From Candidatus Cloacimonadota bacterium (GTDB lineage Bacteria; Cloacimonadota; Cloacimonadia; Cloacimonadales; Cloacimonadaceae), in contig JAAYEF010000027.1 of the NCBI GenBank assembly GCA_012728875.1, positions 80,546 to 117,463 on the forward strand: a DNA stretch of 36,918 nucleotides, read 5' to 3'. The notes below the pieces were generated by a model that did not search any database, was not told the DNA's origin, and saw only the letters and a list, made by a program, of their open reading frames with translations. This document shows positions 25,014-34,200 of the stretch, in pieces (within the stretch, counting starts at the first letter, position 1; the number at the start of each line of letters is the position of its first letter). The translations under genes and the position numbers were made by a program.

Positions 25014-26249
25014 TTGAAAACCAAACTGATGCTATTCGTGCTGATCGTGGCCAGCCTTCCCCTGATGGCGGGCAATTCGGCTTTTTCGTTCGACGGAAAC
25101 CCCATCCGCTACTATGGCAAGGATATCTATAGCCTGGGGATGGGGGATACCGGTTCCAGCGACATTTTCAGAGTGAACTCAGGCTATGCCAACCCCGCTT
25201 TGCACAACCTGAACAACCGCAGCCTTTTTTCCACGGGGCTCATTCCGGGTTACAACTACTACAGCTCGCAGGATGCAGCAGGCACAAAGTATAACTATAT
25301 CGACAATTCGCTGGATTTTCCCTATTTCAGCCTGAGCATCCCGATGAAGCAGCACCGCTTTGGGTTTCAGTTCAGTTCACATTCCTCCGGGGTGGTGAAC
25401 AACCAGAGCGAGTTTGAAACAGTCCTGCTGGGAGACACGCTGAAAATCACGGAAAAACATGCCATGGACCGCTATATCTACCGCGGAGACTTGGTTTACA
25501 GCCTGGCTTTGGGTCGCAACAGCTTTGGCGTGAGCGGAAATTTCTATTTTGGCCATGAGGTCCGCAACTTCAAGCAGGAAGCGGGCTTCGAAGCGTTCAA
25601 CACCGAGGAGGAAGTGGTTCGGGATTACAAAAATCCCGGTATCACCCTGGGCTATATCCGGCGTCAGGAAAAGCTGGCGGTGGGAGCATATTGGAGCATG
25701 GGCGTGAAGCTGAAAGGCGAGGAACAGCGCTCCAGCATCCACGAAACCGAGGATCCGCTGCCTTATGAACACAGGATTCCGGGAGTTTATTCACTGGGCA
25801 TCACCGCTCTGCCTTTTCATGAATTCAAGGTGGCGGCGGATTTTCACTATGAGCCGTGGAAGGCTTTGGACGCAGAACAATATACGGATAGCTGGAAAGC
25901 CGGATTGGGCGTGGCATTTGAGCCTGCCAGCAGCGAAGACCGCAAGGGGATTTTGAGCCTGCCCATGCGCAGCGGAGTTTCCTGGCGGCATCTGCCTTTC
26001 AAAGCCGGCGGAGCCGACATCGACGAACTTTCCCTCAGCCTTGGGCTCAGCCTGCCTTTGATGAGCGACGTGAACCGCATTGATCTGGGTTTTCAATATA
26101 ATCGCCGCGGAAAGCTTGGCGAAAACGGGCTGATGGACAACACATATCTGCTGATGTTTGGGTTCACCGGATTTGATATCATCACCAGGGCTCCGGATCG
26201 CACCGCGCCGCGCGAAATTCCACAAAAGGAAGATCCCGGAACATGGTAG
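25014..26249 (+). CDS. outer-membrane beta-barrel protein, PorV/FadL-like
   Basis: A protein of about 410 residues with a signal peptide (LMLFVLIVASLPLMAG). SLGMGDTGSSDIFRVNSGYANPALHNL is the pattern of PorV/FadL-like barrels, which open with a Gly-rich stretch and NPA. The rest alternates strands ending in aromatic residues (FGFQFSSHSSG, LGYIRRQEKLAVGAYWSMGVKL, RIDLGFQYNRRGKLG) and finishes MFGFTGFDIITR plus a short tail. Function unknown; lipid or protein transport is possible. Start: TTG at 25014 is likely (AAAGGA about 12 nt upstream); ATG at 25029 lacks a site. The stop overlaps the next start by 7 bp. Confidence 0.7.
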   Translation: MKTKLMLFVLIVASLPLMAGNSAFSFDGNPIRYYGKDIYSLGMGDTGSSDIFRVNSGYANPALHNLNNRSLFSTGLIPGYNYYSSQDAAGTKYNYIDNSLDFPYFSLSIPMKQHRFGFQFSSHSSGVVNNQSEFETVLLGDTLKITEKHAMDRYIYRGDLVYSLALGRNSFGVSGNFYFGHEVRNFKQEAGFEAFNTEEEVVRDYKNPGITLGYIRRQEKLAVGAYWSMGVKLKGEEQRSSIHETEDPLPYEHRIPGVYSLGITALPFHEFKVAADFHYEPWKALDAEQYTDSWKAGLGVAFEPASSEDRKGILSLPMRSGVSWRHLPFKAGGADIDELSLSLGLSLPLMSDVNRIDLGFQYNRRGKLGENGLMDNTYLLMFGFTGFDIITRAPDRTAPREIPQKEDPGTW

Positions 26250-27799
26250 AAGAACAGCATAGCATAGATCCCAACAGTCTTTTGGGCCAGATTTGCACCC
26301 AAAGGGGGATCGACCCCGACAGCCTTTGGGACAGCTTGGAGGTTTTGCCCGACGAAGCACTGTTGGCAAACATCGAACGCGCTGCAGAACGCATCAGCAG
26401 GGCGATGAGGGAAAATGAGTCGAGCGTGATCTTTGGTCATGACGACCCCGACGGCATCACCAGCACCTATATTCTGTATCAGTTTTTCAATTCCTGCGGC
26501 TATCAAAAGCACAACTATTACATTCCCAACCGCAATCTGGAGCCCCATGGCATACAGGACGGTTTCATCGAATACGTTAAAAACGGCGGACACAGCCTGG
26601 TGATAACGGTGGATAACGGCATCACCAGCCCCGAAGGGGTTCAAAAGCTGAAAGAACTGGGCTGCGACACCGTGATCACAGACCACCATCTCATCCGCCC
26701 GGAAGTGCTGCCCCAAGCCCTTGCCATTGTGAATCCGCAGCTTCCGCAGTGTGAATATCCCTACAAAGCTTTGGCGGGGGTGGGTGTAACCCTGATGGTG
26801 ATTCGCTATCTGGCAAAGCTTCTGGATCATCAGGTTCCGCTTTCCTCATATTTTTGGACGGCGGTGGGGTCAATCGCAGACAAGGTTCCCATGACCGGAT
26901 TGAACCGCGTTCTGGTGCGTCACGTGATCCGCCATTGGGACGAACTGGCAGACCCCAGCGTTGACTTTTTGCTGAGAAACTATTCCCGCGTGGAGAGCGA
27001 CACCGATGTGTTCAACTTCATGCAATATACGGCGCGCCTGATCGCAAACGGACGCGAAGAGGGCGGACAGCACACTGCGATGCGCTTTTTGCTGCAGATG
27101 GGCGACGCCAAAGCCGAGCTGTTCCAATCCATGGAAAGCCAGCAAAAGAAGTGGGAAAACGAGCTTGGCCGCATTTTCAGCCATCTGGACAGCATCGCCG
27201 GCGGCTTCAACAGCCAGGCGTTCATCTATTTTGACGATGAGGAATTCATCCCCTATCACCTTTTGGGAACCGGCGCCACCTACATTTTGGGCAAACTTGG
27301 GGTTCCCACCATCCTGCTGCGTCACCACAACGGCATGATCGTGTGTGAAGGCCGCTGCGGAGAGGGGTTTAACATGGTGGAAGCCTTTGGCGCCTGCAAA
27401 GATCATTTGAAGCAGTTTGGCGGTCATGTGAAGGCGGCGGGGTTCATCATGGAGCCGGAGAATTATGACGCCTTTTTGGAGTGTTACAACGCTTGGCTGG
27501 CGGAAAACCTGAAGCCTGTGGAATCCAAGGAGGACGAGCCGGATGTGATCCTCCCGCTGGAGCGTTTGAACGCCGTGAACTGGAGCGGCTTGGAACTGCT
27601 TTTGCCCTTTGGCCAGCAGAACCCCGAACCGCGCATTCTGGTGAAAAATGTATGCTTGGCAGAGCTGCAAAAGCTGTTCTCTTTTGACCACGGCAGCCGC
27701 GGCTTGCCTCCGGATCAGGATGTGGATATCCAGCTTCATTGGAAGGGTCCGCGTCTCGTGAAGGTTTTGGCTGTATCTCCCAGTGAACGAAAGAATTAA
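26243..27799 (+). CDS. RecJ-like DHH/DHHA1 phosphoesterase
   Basis: A 518-residue protein of the DHH superfamily, with manganese-dependent exonuclease or phosphoesterase activity. Motifs in order: FGHDDPDGITSTY (motif I), VITVDNGI (motif II), VITDHHLIRPE (motif III, DHH) and, in the C-terminal DHHA1 domain, QFGGHVKAAGF. The order and spacing resemble RecJ single-strand exonuclease, but it is shorter than many RecJ proteins and the OB-like C-terminal part is only partly recognisable. It could be RecJ itself or a related nuclease. The ATG at 26243 lies inside the preceding stop region; GGAAG is about 10 nt upstream. Confidence 0.85.
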   Translation: MVEEQHSIDPNSLLGQICTQRGIDPDSLWDSLEVLPDEALLANIERAAERISRAMRENESSVIFGHDDPDGITSTYILYQFFNSCGYQKHNYYIPNRNLEPHGIQDGFIEYVKNGGHSLVITVDNGITSPEGVQKLKELGCDTVITDHHLIRPEVLPQALAIVNPQLPQCEYPYKALAGVGVTLMVIRYLAKLLDHQVPLSSYFWTAVGSIADKVPMTGLNRVLVRHVIRHWDELADPSVDFLLRNYSRVESDTDVFNFMQYTARLIANGREEGGQHTAMRFLLQMGDAKAELFQSMESQQKKWENELGRIFSHLDSIAGGFNSQAFIYFDDEEFIPYHLLGTGATYILGKLGVPTILLRHHNGMIVCEGRCGEGFNMVEAFGACKDHLKQFGGHVKAAGFIMEPENYDAFLECYNAWLAENLKPVESKEDEPDVILPLERLNAVNWSGLELLLPFGQQNPEPRILVKNVCLAELQKLFSFDHGSRGLPPDQDVDIQLHWKGPRLVKVLAVSPSERKN

Positions 27800-27818
27800 A
27801 AATCTCCCGGAAAAGAGG

Positions 27819-28406
27819 ATGGCGCGCTTCAAGGAAAGCCTGCGCAAGAGCATCCATTTGGGTTCACTGGTGATCCCCTTTGGCTATCGCTACATCTTGA
27901 ATTTCAATCGTAAACAGATGTTTTACATAGTTTTGATCCTGTTCATTGTCATGCTGATCATCGAGTTTTACCGGTTTTGGCAAAAAAGCTTTAAAAAAAC
28001 CTTTTGGTGGATTTTTGGCCTGGTGTTGAGGCGTCATGAGTTGCGCGACTTCACCGGCGCCACCTATCTGCTTTTTGCATCTGTGATCTGCGTGGCTTTC
28101 TTCCCGCCCTGGCAGGTCTTTTTCGCCCTTTCGTTTTTGGCGATTGGCGACACCTTTGCCGCCATGGTGGGCATGAATCTGGGCAAGCGCAAGATTTCCA
28201 AGGGCAGAAAATCCCTGGAAGGCAGCATTGCCTGCTTTGTGTCCTGTTTCATTTTTGCCCTGGTTTTTGGCTTGCATCCGCTTTTGGCATTGGTGGGCGC
28301 ATTGGCTGCAAGCTTGGCGGAACTGAGCCCGCTGCCTTTGGACGACAATATCAAAATGCCCCTGGCGTCGGCCGTGGCGATGGCGCTTTTCAACATTTTC
28401 ATCTAA
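27819..28406 (+). CDS. SEC59/DGK1-like CTP-dependent lipid kinase or cytidylyltransferase-family membrane protein
   Basis: A 195-residue membrane protein with about five helices. The stretch AIGDTFAAMVGMNLGKRKISKGRKSLEGSIACF is the CTP-transferase/dolichol-kinase signature (GD..A...G...G....KS.EG), and the N-terminal LRKSIHLGSL fits the family opening. It may phosphorylate a polyprenol or diacylglycerol with CTP; the lipid is not known. The ATG at 27819 has GGAAAAGAGG just upstream; a GTG at 27783 inside the preceding gene is an alternative with no ribosome site. The glycosyltransferase 13 bp downstream may use the same polyprenyl carrier. Confidence 0.72.
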   Translation: MARFKESLRKSIHLGSLVIPFGYRYILNFNRKQMFYIVLILFIVMLIIEFYRFWQKSFKKTFWWIFGLVLRRHELRDFTGATYLLFASVICVAFFPPWQVFFALSFLAIGDTFAAMVGMNLGKRKISKGRKSLEGSIACFVSCFIFALVFGLHPLLALVGALAASLAELSPLPLDDNIKMPLASAVAMALFNIFI

Positions 28407-28419
28407 ATTGGAGCCCTTT

Positions 28420-29376
28420 ATGCTGCTGTCCTTTGTGATTCCCGTGCTCAATGAAGTTGATTCCATCCGGCTTCTGACCGGGCAAATTTTGGAAAACTGC
28501 GGTTCACACGATTATGAGATCATTTTCATCGACGACGGCAGCAGGGATGGCAGTTTTGAGGTGATGGAAGCGCTGGCTGCGCAGGATCCCAGGATCAAGA
28601 TCATCAAGTTCCGGCGCAATTTTGGCAAGGCAGCCGCCTTGCAGCACGGTTTCAAGCTCGCCAAAGGCGAAGTGGTTGTCACCCTGGATGCAGACCTTCA
28701 GGACGATCCCCAGGAAATTCCGAAATTTTTGGCAAAGCTGGATGAAGGTTGGGACTTGGTTTCCGGCTGGAAGCAAAAGCGCCTTGACCCATTGCACAAG
28801 GTGATCCCCTCCCGGTTTTTCAACTGGGTCACGGGCCGGGTCTTCAGGCTCAAGCTGCGCGATTACAATTCCGGCTTCAAGGCCTATCGCGGCGAACTGG
28901 TGAAAGAGCTGAACATCTACGGCGAAATGCACCGCTACATCCCCGCTCTGGCAAACTCGCTGGGCTATCGCATCACCGAAATTCCGGTTCAGCACAGAAA
29001 AAGGCAGTTCGGACGCTCCAAATATGGCTTTGAGCGCTATCTCCGCGGTTTTTTCGATCTGCTCACGGTGAAAATGGTGACCCAATATGTGAAAAGTCCG
29101 CTCTATCTTTTTGGCAGGATTGGCTTGGTTTCCGCTCTTTTGGGAAGCGCCATCATGATCTGGATGGCTGTGTTGAAGCTGTTTTACGGCGTTCCCATCT
29201 CGAACCGCCTGCCCCTCTTTTTGGGCATCACCCTCATTTTGGGAGGCCTGCAGTTTCTTTCCCTGGGTTTGATCTCCGAGCTGATCGTGAACCGGGTCAG
29301 CAGGCTGGACGGCTTGCCCGTATCGGTGGAAAAAACCGTGAATGTGAGCCCGGAGGAGCCCGGTGAATCCGGCTGA
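28420..29376 (+). CDS. GT2 glycosyltransferase, polyprenyl-phosphate sugar synthase type
   Basis: A 318-residue family-2 glycosyltransferase, like DPM1/GtrB/ArnC, that puts a sugar on polyprenyl phosphate. The N-terminal catalytic domain shows SFVIPVLNEVDSI, IIFIDDGSRDGS, FRRNFGKAAALQHG and the DXD-like TLDADLQDDPQE. HRKRQFGRSKYGFERYLRGFFDLL is the conserved membrane-adjacent stretch, followed by two membrane helices (about 225-250 and 260-285). The ATG at 28420 is chosen for GGAG 7 nt upstream; a TTG at 28408 is in frame. It overlaps the next gene by 14 bp. The sugar cannot be read from sequence. Confidence 0.88.
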   Translation: MLLSFVIPVLNEVDSIRLLTGQILENCGSHDYEIIFIDDGSRDGSFEVMEALAAQDPRIKIIKFRRNFGKAAALQHGFKLAKGEVVVTLDADLQDDPQEIPKFLAKLDEGWDLVSGWKQKRLDPLHKVIPSRFFNWVTGRVFRLKLRDYNSGFKAYRGELVKELNIYGEMHRYIPALANSLGYRITEIPVQHRKRQFGRSKYGFERYLRGFFDLLTVKMVTQYVKSPLYLFGRIGLVSALLGSAIMIWMAVLKLFYGVPISNRLPLFLGITLILGGLQFLSLGLISELIVNRVSRLDGLPVSVEKTVNVSPEEPGESG

Positions 29377-30580
29377 ACGGCTCTTTCTTCAGCGCTATGT
29401 CAGCGATCCCAAGCGCAACTTCCTGCGCTTCAGCTTTTTATTCATGATCTTGGGGATCGTGATCTCCGTGGGCATTCTGTCTGCGGCGCTGAACCTTTTT
29501 GAGGGCTATGAACGCGCTCTCAAGTCCGTGCTGTTGGACTCATTTGCCCACATCAGGGTGGTTTCCGCAGGAGTGGAGCCGCTCACCGCTTCCGAAGCCG
29601 ATGAAGCCTTGAAAAAACTATCCGAACAACCCGAGATCCGCTCCGCCGTGCCCGTGCTGAGTTCCAGCCTTTTGGCTCAAAATGGGGACAAAGCCCGCGG
29701 CGGCATGATGCAGGCATATTCCTGGGAAAACGGCAACGAAAACATTTTTGCCAAATATGTGAAGAAAGGTTCCGCGGAAATTGCTCCCGGAAATGTGATC
29801 CTGGGTCACTATCTGGCTCAGGATTTGGGGCTTGCATTGGGCGACACGGTCACCGTCTCCTTTCCCAGATTGGACATGATCACCCCCCTGGGCATGTATC
29901 CCAATCAACGTGCGCTAACGGTAAGCGGGATATACAATTCCGGGTTTTATGAGTATGACCGCAGCCTCTTGATCGGAGACTTGGAAGACCTGCGCGCCCT
30001 TTCTGGCATCGAGTCCGGATTTTCCAGCTTGGAACTGCGTTTGCACAATAAATATGCGGATTCAGCCCCGGGTCTGGCTCACAGATACAACAGCATTTTG
30101 GGCAAGGACGCCTATGCCATGCCCGTGATCAACACAAGCCTTTTGAGCCTCGTTCGGATGCAGAAGTGGCTGATCTTCATCGTGTTCAGCTTTCTGGTGC
30201 TGATCGCCGGAATCAACGTGATCAGCGGGGTTTTGACCCTGATGCTGGACAAGCGTGCCGAAATTGCCGTGCTCAAGGCTTTGGGCGCCAGTTCCAAAAC
30301 CGTGCAACACATTCTGGGCTGGCAGGTTACCCTGGTTTGCCTGGCTTCGGTGATCTTGGGTCAGCTTTTTGGGCTGCTGATCTCCTGGGGCATTGCGAAC
30401 CAGAATATCTACAAACTCAAGGGCGAGGTCTATTTCATTGATAAACTTGAGATTTACGCCTCCCCCTTGAACCAAATCATCATCTTTGCGGTCGCCTCGC
30501 TTCTCATCTGGTTTTGCATTCGCATCCCTCTGCGCAGGGTGAACCGAATGCGCGTGATCGACCTTTTGCGCAATCCTTGA
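29363..30580 (+). CDS. lipoprotein-releasing ABC transporter permease (LolC/LolE type)
   Basis: A 405-residue inner-membrane permease. It has one membrane helix near the N-terminus (about 22-46), a large periplasmic MacB-like domain (about 50-260), and three C-terminal helices including FIVFSFLVLIAGINVISGVLTLML, then KRAEIAVLKALGAS, the coupling-helix signature of FtsX/LolE proteins, and the end RVIDLLRNP. It extracts lipoproteins for delivery to the outer membrane together with the LolD ATPase encoded next. There is a single permease gene, so a homodimeric LolF-like arrangement is likely. The start is GTG at 29363, with GGAGGAG 5 nt upstream. Confidence 0.9.
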   Translation: MNPAERLFLQRYVSDPKRNFLRFSFLFMILGIVISVGILSAALNLFEGYERALKSVLLDSFAHIRVVSAGVEPLTASEADEALKKLSEQPEIRSAVPVLSSSLLAQNGDKARGGMMQAYSWENGNENIFAKYVKKGSAEIAPGNVILGHYLAQDLGLALGDTVTVSFPRLDMITPLGMYPNQRALTVSGIYNSGFYEYDRSLLIGDLEDLRALSGIESGFSSLELRLHNKYADSAPGLAHRYNSILGKDAYAMPVINTSLLSLVRMQKWLIFIVFSFLVLIAGINVISGVLTLMLDKRAEIAVLKALGASSKTVQHILGWQVTLVCLASVILGQLFGLLISWGIANQNIYKLKGEVYFIDKLEIYASPLNQIIIFAVASLLIWFCIRIPLRRVNRMRVIDLLRNP

Positions 30581-30591
30581 AAGGAGTCAAA

Positions 30592-31257
30592 ATGATCTGC
30601 CTTGCCGGATATTCACTTCACAAAACCTACCAAGACAAAGGTCAGGATATCCGCGTGCTCATAAACGCCAATCTGGAGGTGCAGCGCGGTGAAATGGTTT
30701 GCATCACAGGCAAATCCGGCTGTGGTAAAAGCACGCTGCTCCACATTTTGGGGCTTTTGGACGACCCCGACAGCGGGCGGGTGATCATCAATTCCGCAGA
30801 GCTTTCCTCCCGCCATGTGAACGCCCACAAGATCCGCAATCGCGACATCGGCTTCGTGTTTCAATTTCACTACCTTTTGGAAGATCTCTGCGCTCGCGAA
30901 AATGTGGCTCTGCCCATGCTCATCGCCGGTGAGAACAAGGCCAAGGCTTTCAAGGAGGCGGATTCCCTGCTTGAGCTTTTGAACCTGCAGGAGCGCGGAA
31001 ACCACTATCCGAACCAGCTCAGCGGAGGCGAGCAGCAGCGCGTGGCCCTGGCGCGTGCTTTGATCAACCGTCCCAGCATCGTTCTGGCGGATGAACCCAC
31101 CGGAAACCTGGACCCCCACCACAGCGCCGAGGTCTGGGAACTGATGTTCCGCTTGAACCGTGATTTGGAGCAGACTTTTGTGATCGTGACCCACGACCGC
31201 GAGCTTGCCCGCCAGAGCCCGAAAACCTACGAACTCAAGGACGGAATGCTCTACTGA
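30592..31257 (+). CDS. lolD: lipoprotein-releasing ABC transporter ATPase LolD
   Basis: A 221-residue ABC ATPase that powers the permease encoded just upstream. All nucleotide-binding motifs are visible: Walker [10 protein letters not shown], the Q-loop [10 protein letters not shown], signature LSGGEQQR, Walker [13 protein letters not shown] and the switch histidine in IVTHDRELA. The [10 protein letters not shown] and LLEDLTARENV-like segments are typical of LolD/MacB. The start ATG at 30592 has AAGGAG upstream; an in-frame extension of 26 residues into the permease gene looks non-protein-like. It is followed by tamB after 7 bp. Confidence 0.94.
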   Translation: MICLAGYSLHKTYQDKGQDIRVLINANLEVQRGEMVCITGKSGCGKSTLLHILGLLDDPDSGRVIINSAELSSRHVNAHKIRNRDIGFVFQFHYLLEDLCARENVALPMLIAGENKAKAFKEADSLLELLNLQERGNHYPNQLSGGEQQRVALARALINRPSIVLADEPTGNLDPHHSAEVWELMFRLNRDLEQTFVIVTHDRELARQSPKTYELKDGMLY

Positions 31258-31264
31258 GGCACCC

Positions 31265-34200
31265 ATGCGCCGTTCCCGCCGTTTTCTGACCTTCATCCTC
31301 ATCCTGCTGGGCATAAACACCCTGTTTTTTGTGTCCTGGTATGCCTTCGACGTGCAGGGCAGGGTGAAAAAGCTCGCGGAACGTGAAGTGGGAAAGGCAC
31401 TTAAGGGCGATTTTAAGATTGGTTCCTTCAGCATCAGCGACCGCCAGATCTATGCTCAAAACCTAAGTTTTGCCGCCGCAGACAGCTCCCTGAATTTCAG
31501 GGTGGAAGACGCCCATGTGCGCTACAATCTGCTGCGCTTCATCTTTTCCGGCTTCAGGATTCGCAACCTGGCAAACCACGTGGAGATCGACGGTGCAGAC
31601 ATCGATTACCTCTTGATCCCAGACCCCACCAAGCCCAAAAAGAAGTTCGAATTTCCCGATCTGCTGCCTTTTTTCAACAACCTGAGCCTGACAAATTCCA
31701 GCCTGAGCCTGCAGGGCAAAATCCCTCTGAATATCGGCGGGGAAGGCAGCCTTGAGTTTTCCGAAAAGTTTCGCAATATCGAGCTGAAAGTGATCAACAC
31801 AAAGGTTTCCACCGCCAGTCTGACCGCATTGGGAGCCGGCGGAGCGTCCCTGAAAGCCGACGCCGTGCTGGACAAAGGGCACCTCATCTCATCAAACATC
31901 GATCTGCACGGATACAAGCCCGAATATCTGAGCCATCCTCAATTCACCAATGTGGCAGCGCTGTTGGACCTCAGCGCCAAGCTCTCTCAGGCGCAAAAGG
32001 ATGCGGAACTGGAACTCACTGCGGAGCTTAGCCTTAGAGACCTTTCTGCGTTCGTTATGGGGCAATATCCGCTCCGCATTCAGCGCTTGGATTTCAACAC
32101 CCGCAACGGCAATTTCAAGGCAATTCTGGCGCAAAGCACGCTGGGAAACAGTTCTGCCAGCGGTGAAATCCGCGGCCGTGGCCTTCCACAGAAGCCGGTG
32201 TTTGACCCCAGCCAACTCGACTTGAAGCTGGATTTGGGCATGCTTGGCTCCGGCATGGCTGGCAGCGTGAATGCCGGGCTTTTGCTTCAGGGAAGCCTGG
32301 AGGAACCCGAGCTGGACCTCGTTGCCTTTTCCGATCAGATCAGCGTTTCAGGGCAAAACATCAAAAAGATCGACCTGCGGGCGAATTACTATTCGGATTC
32401 CGTGGATCTGGACATTCGCAACGCCGTGTGGGAAAACCAGCGTGTGAGCCTGGATGGCATCTTTGCCGTGAAGGAACGAAAGCTGACCGGAAGGCTGCAA
32501 ACCAGTCCGGTGAACCTGGCTCCGCAGGAGATGAAGGTCACCGCTTCCGCAGACTTGGAACTGAATTTTTATGAGACCATCCCCGAGATCCGCGCTCAGA
32601 TCCTCAGCTTGGATTTTGCCAAGGACGACATGAATTTCACCGCGCTTCAGGGCTATGCAAACCTCTATCCCCTGAGCACCGAAACCAAACAAAACCTGTA
32701 TCTGGACGTGGCTCTTTCCTCGCCTTTGGGTGCGGATCTGGAACTGATCGGAGACATCAGCGACGGCAGCTATCTGCTGGATGCAGACCTGCGAAATCTG
32801 GATCTTGCCCAGGCGTGGCCGCAAAGGACGCTTGATCAATATCATCCCTTCCTGAGCGGCGAAGTTTCAGCCTTCCTGAGCGGTTCACAAACGGTTTTTT
32901 CAGGGCTTTTGGGAGTGGAGCTGAAAAAGGGCTTGAAAGTGAATGCCAACCTCGACCTGATCGGCGCCTACGACCTTGCCAAGGAAGAGGGAAGCCTCAG
33001 CTTGAACGTGCCCACCGGCAGTTTCAACAACCAGCCCCTGACGCTGGAACTGATTGCCCTGCTTAAAGAACGCTCCCTGAAGATCAGTTCGCTGAAACTG
33101 AACAACCAGCACCTCGCCAAGGGAACCTTCGACCTCGCCAAACCCGAAGACCTGGAATTTGAACTCATGCTCACCGACCTCAATTCCGAGGAGATCAGCG
33201 GCTATTTCCCCGATCTGAACCTTCCCGAGATCAACGGAGCCAGCGTCACCGCCAAATATTCAAACCGTGAAAGTGAAATTCTGGACGCCGTTTTCAGCGT
33301 CAGGGAGCTCAAAATCCCGGGCTTGAGGCCTCTTTCGGCGAATCTTTCGCTGAAGGGGGATCCACAACACACGGATATCCGCGGCGGAATCAGAAATCAA
33401 AGCACGCAACTGCTTGCCCTTGCTGGAGATGCTGCCCTGGCGGAAAACTGGACCTTGCGCCTGAACGCCCTTGCCACCGATATGGATATGGCAGGCTTGA
33501 TGGAATCCACTTTGGCTGAAGGCTTGATTTCCGGCAACGTGGGAATTGTGATAAACGACGTCTTAAACCCACAGAGGAACATCACTTACGATGCCCGCCT
33601 CATGTCGAACAACCTCAATATCCCCGGCTTGGCAAGCTTCGATGAAGTTTTGGTTTCCCTGGCTCAAACCGACAACCTGCTGATTGTGGAAACCCTGGAT
33701 GTGAAGACCAAGCAGTTCGGAACCGTAACCGGCTCCGGCGCATTGGATTACAATGTGATCACAAACAAGGTATTCGACGGAGAACACACCTTGGATTTGC
33801 AGGCGGAAGGCTTGCTATTTGAATGGCTGGACAGCAATTACGACTATGTGCGCAACGCCAGCGGCAAGACCAATCTGGCCATCTCCCTGCGGGCCTTGGA
33901 GGAGCAGCTCACCGTGCAGAGCGGAAAGCTGGTGATCAGCGATGGATACTTGGTTTTGGATGAGCAGCCCGAGGATATTCGCAACATCGCCATCGACGCC
34001 GACATCGTGAACAACCAGGTCTTTTTCAACACCATCAGCGCCCAGATGGGCAACGGAGTTTTAACCGCCCACAACCGCTTTGAAGAGGATACGGGTTCCC
34101 ACTTCAAGCTCGGCATGCTGGATCTGGGCACCCTGCTGGTGAAAATTGACGAACCCGGCATTTTGCTCCACGTTCCGGAGATCAGCCCTCCGCGCAGCAA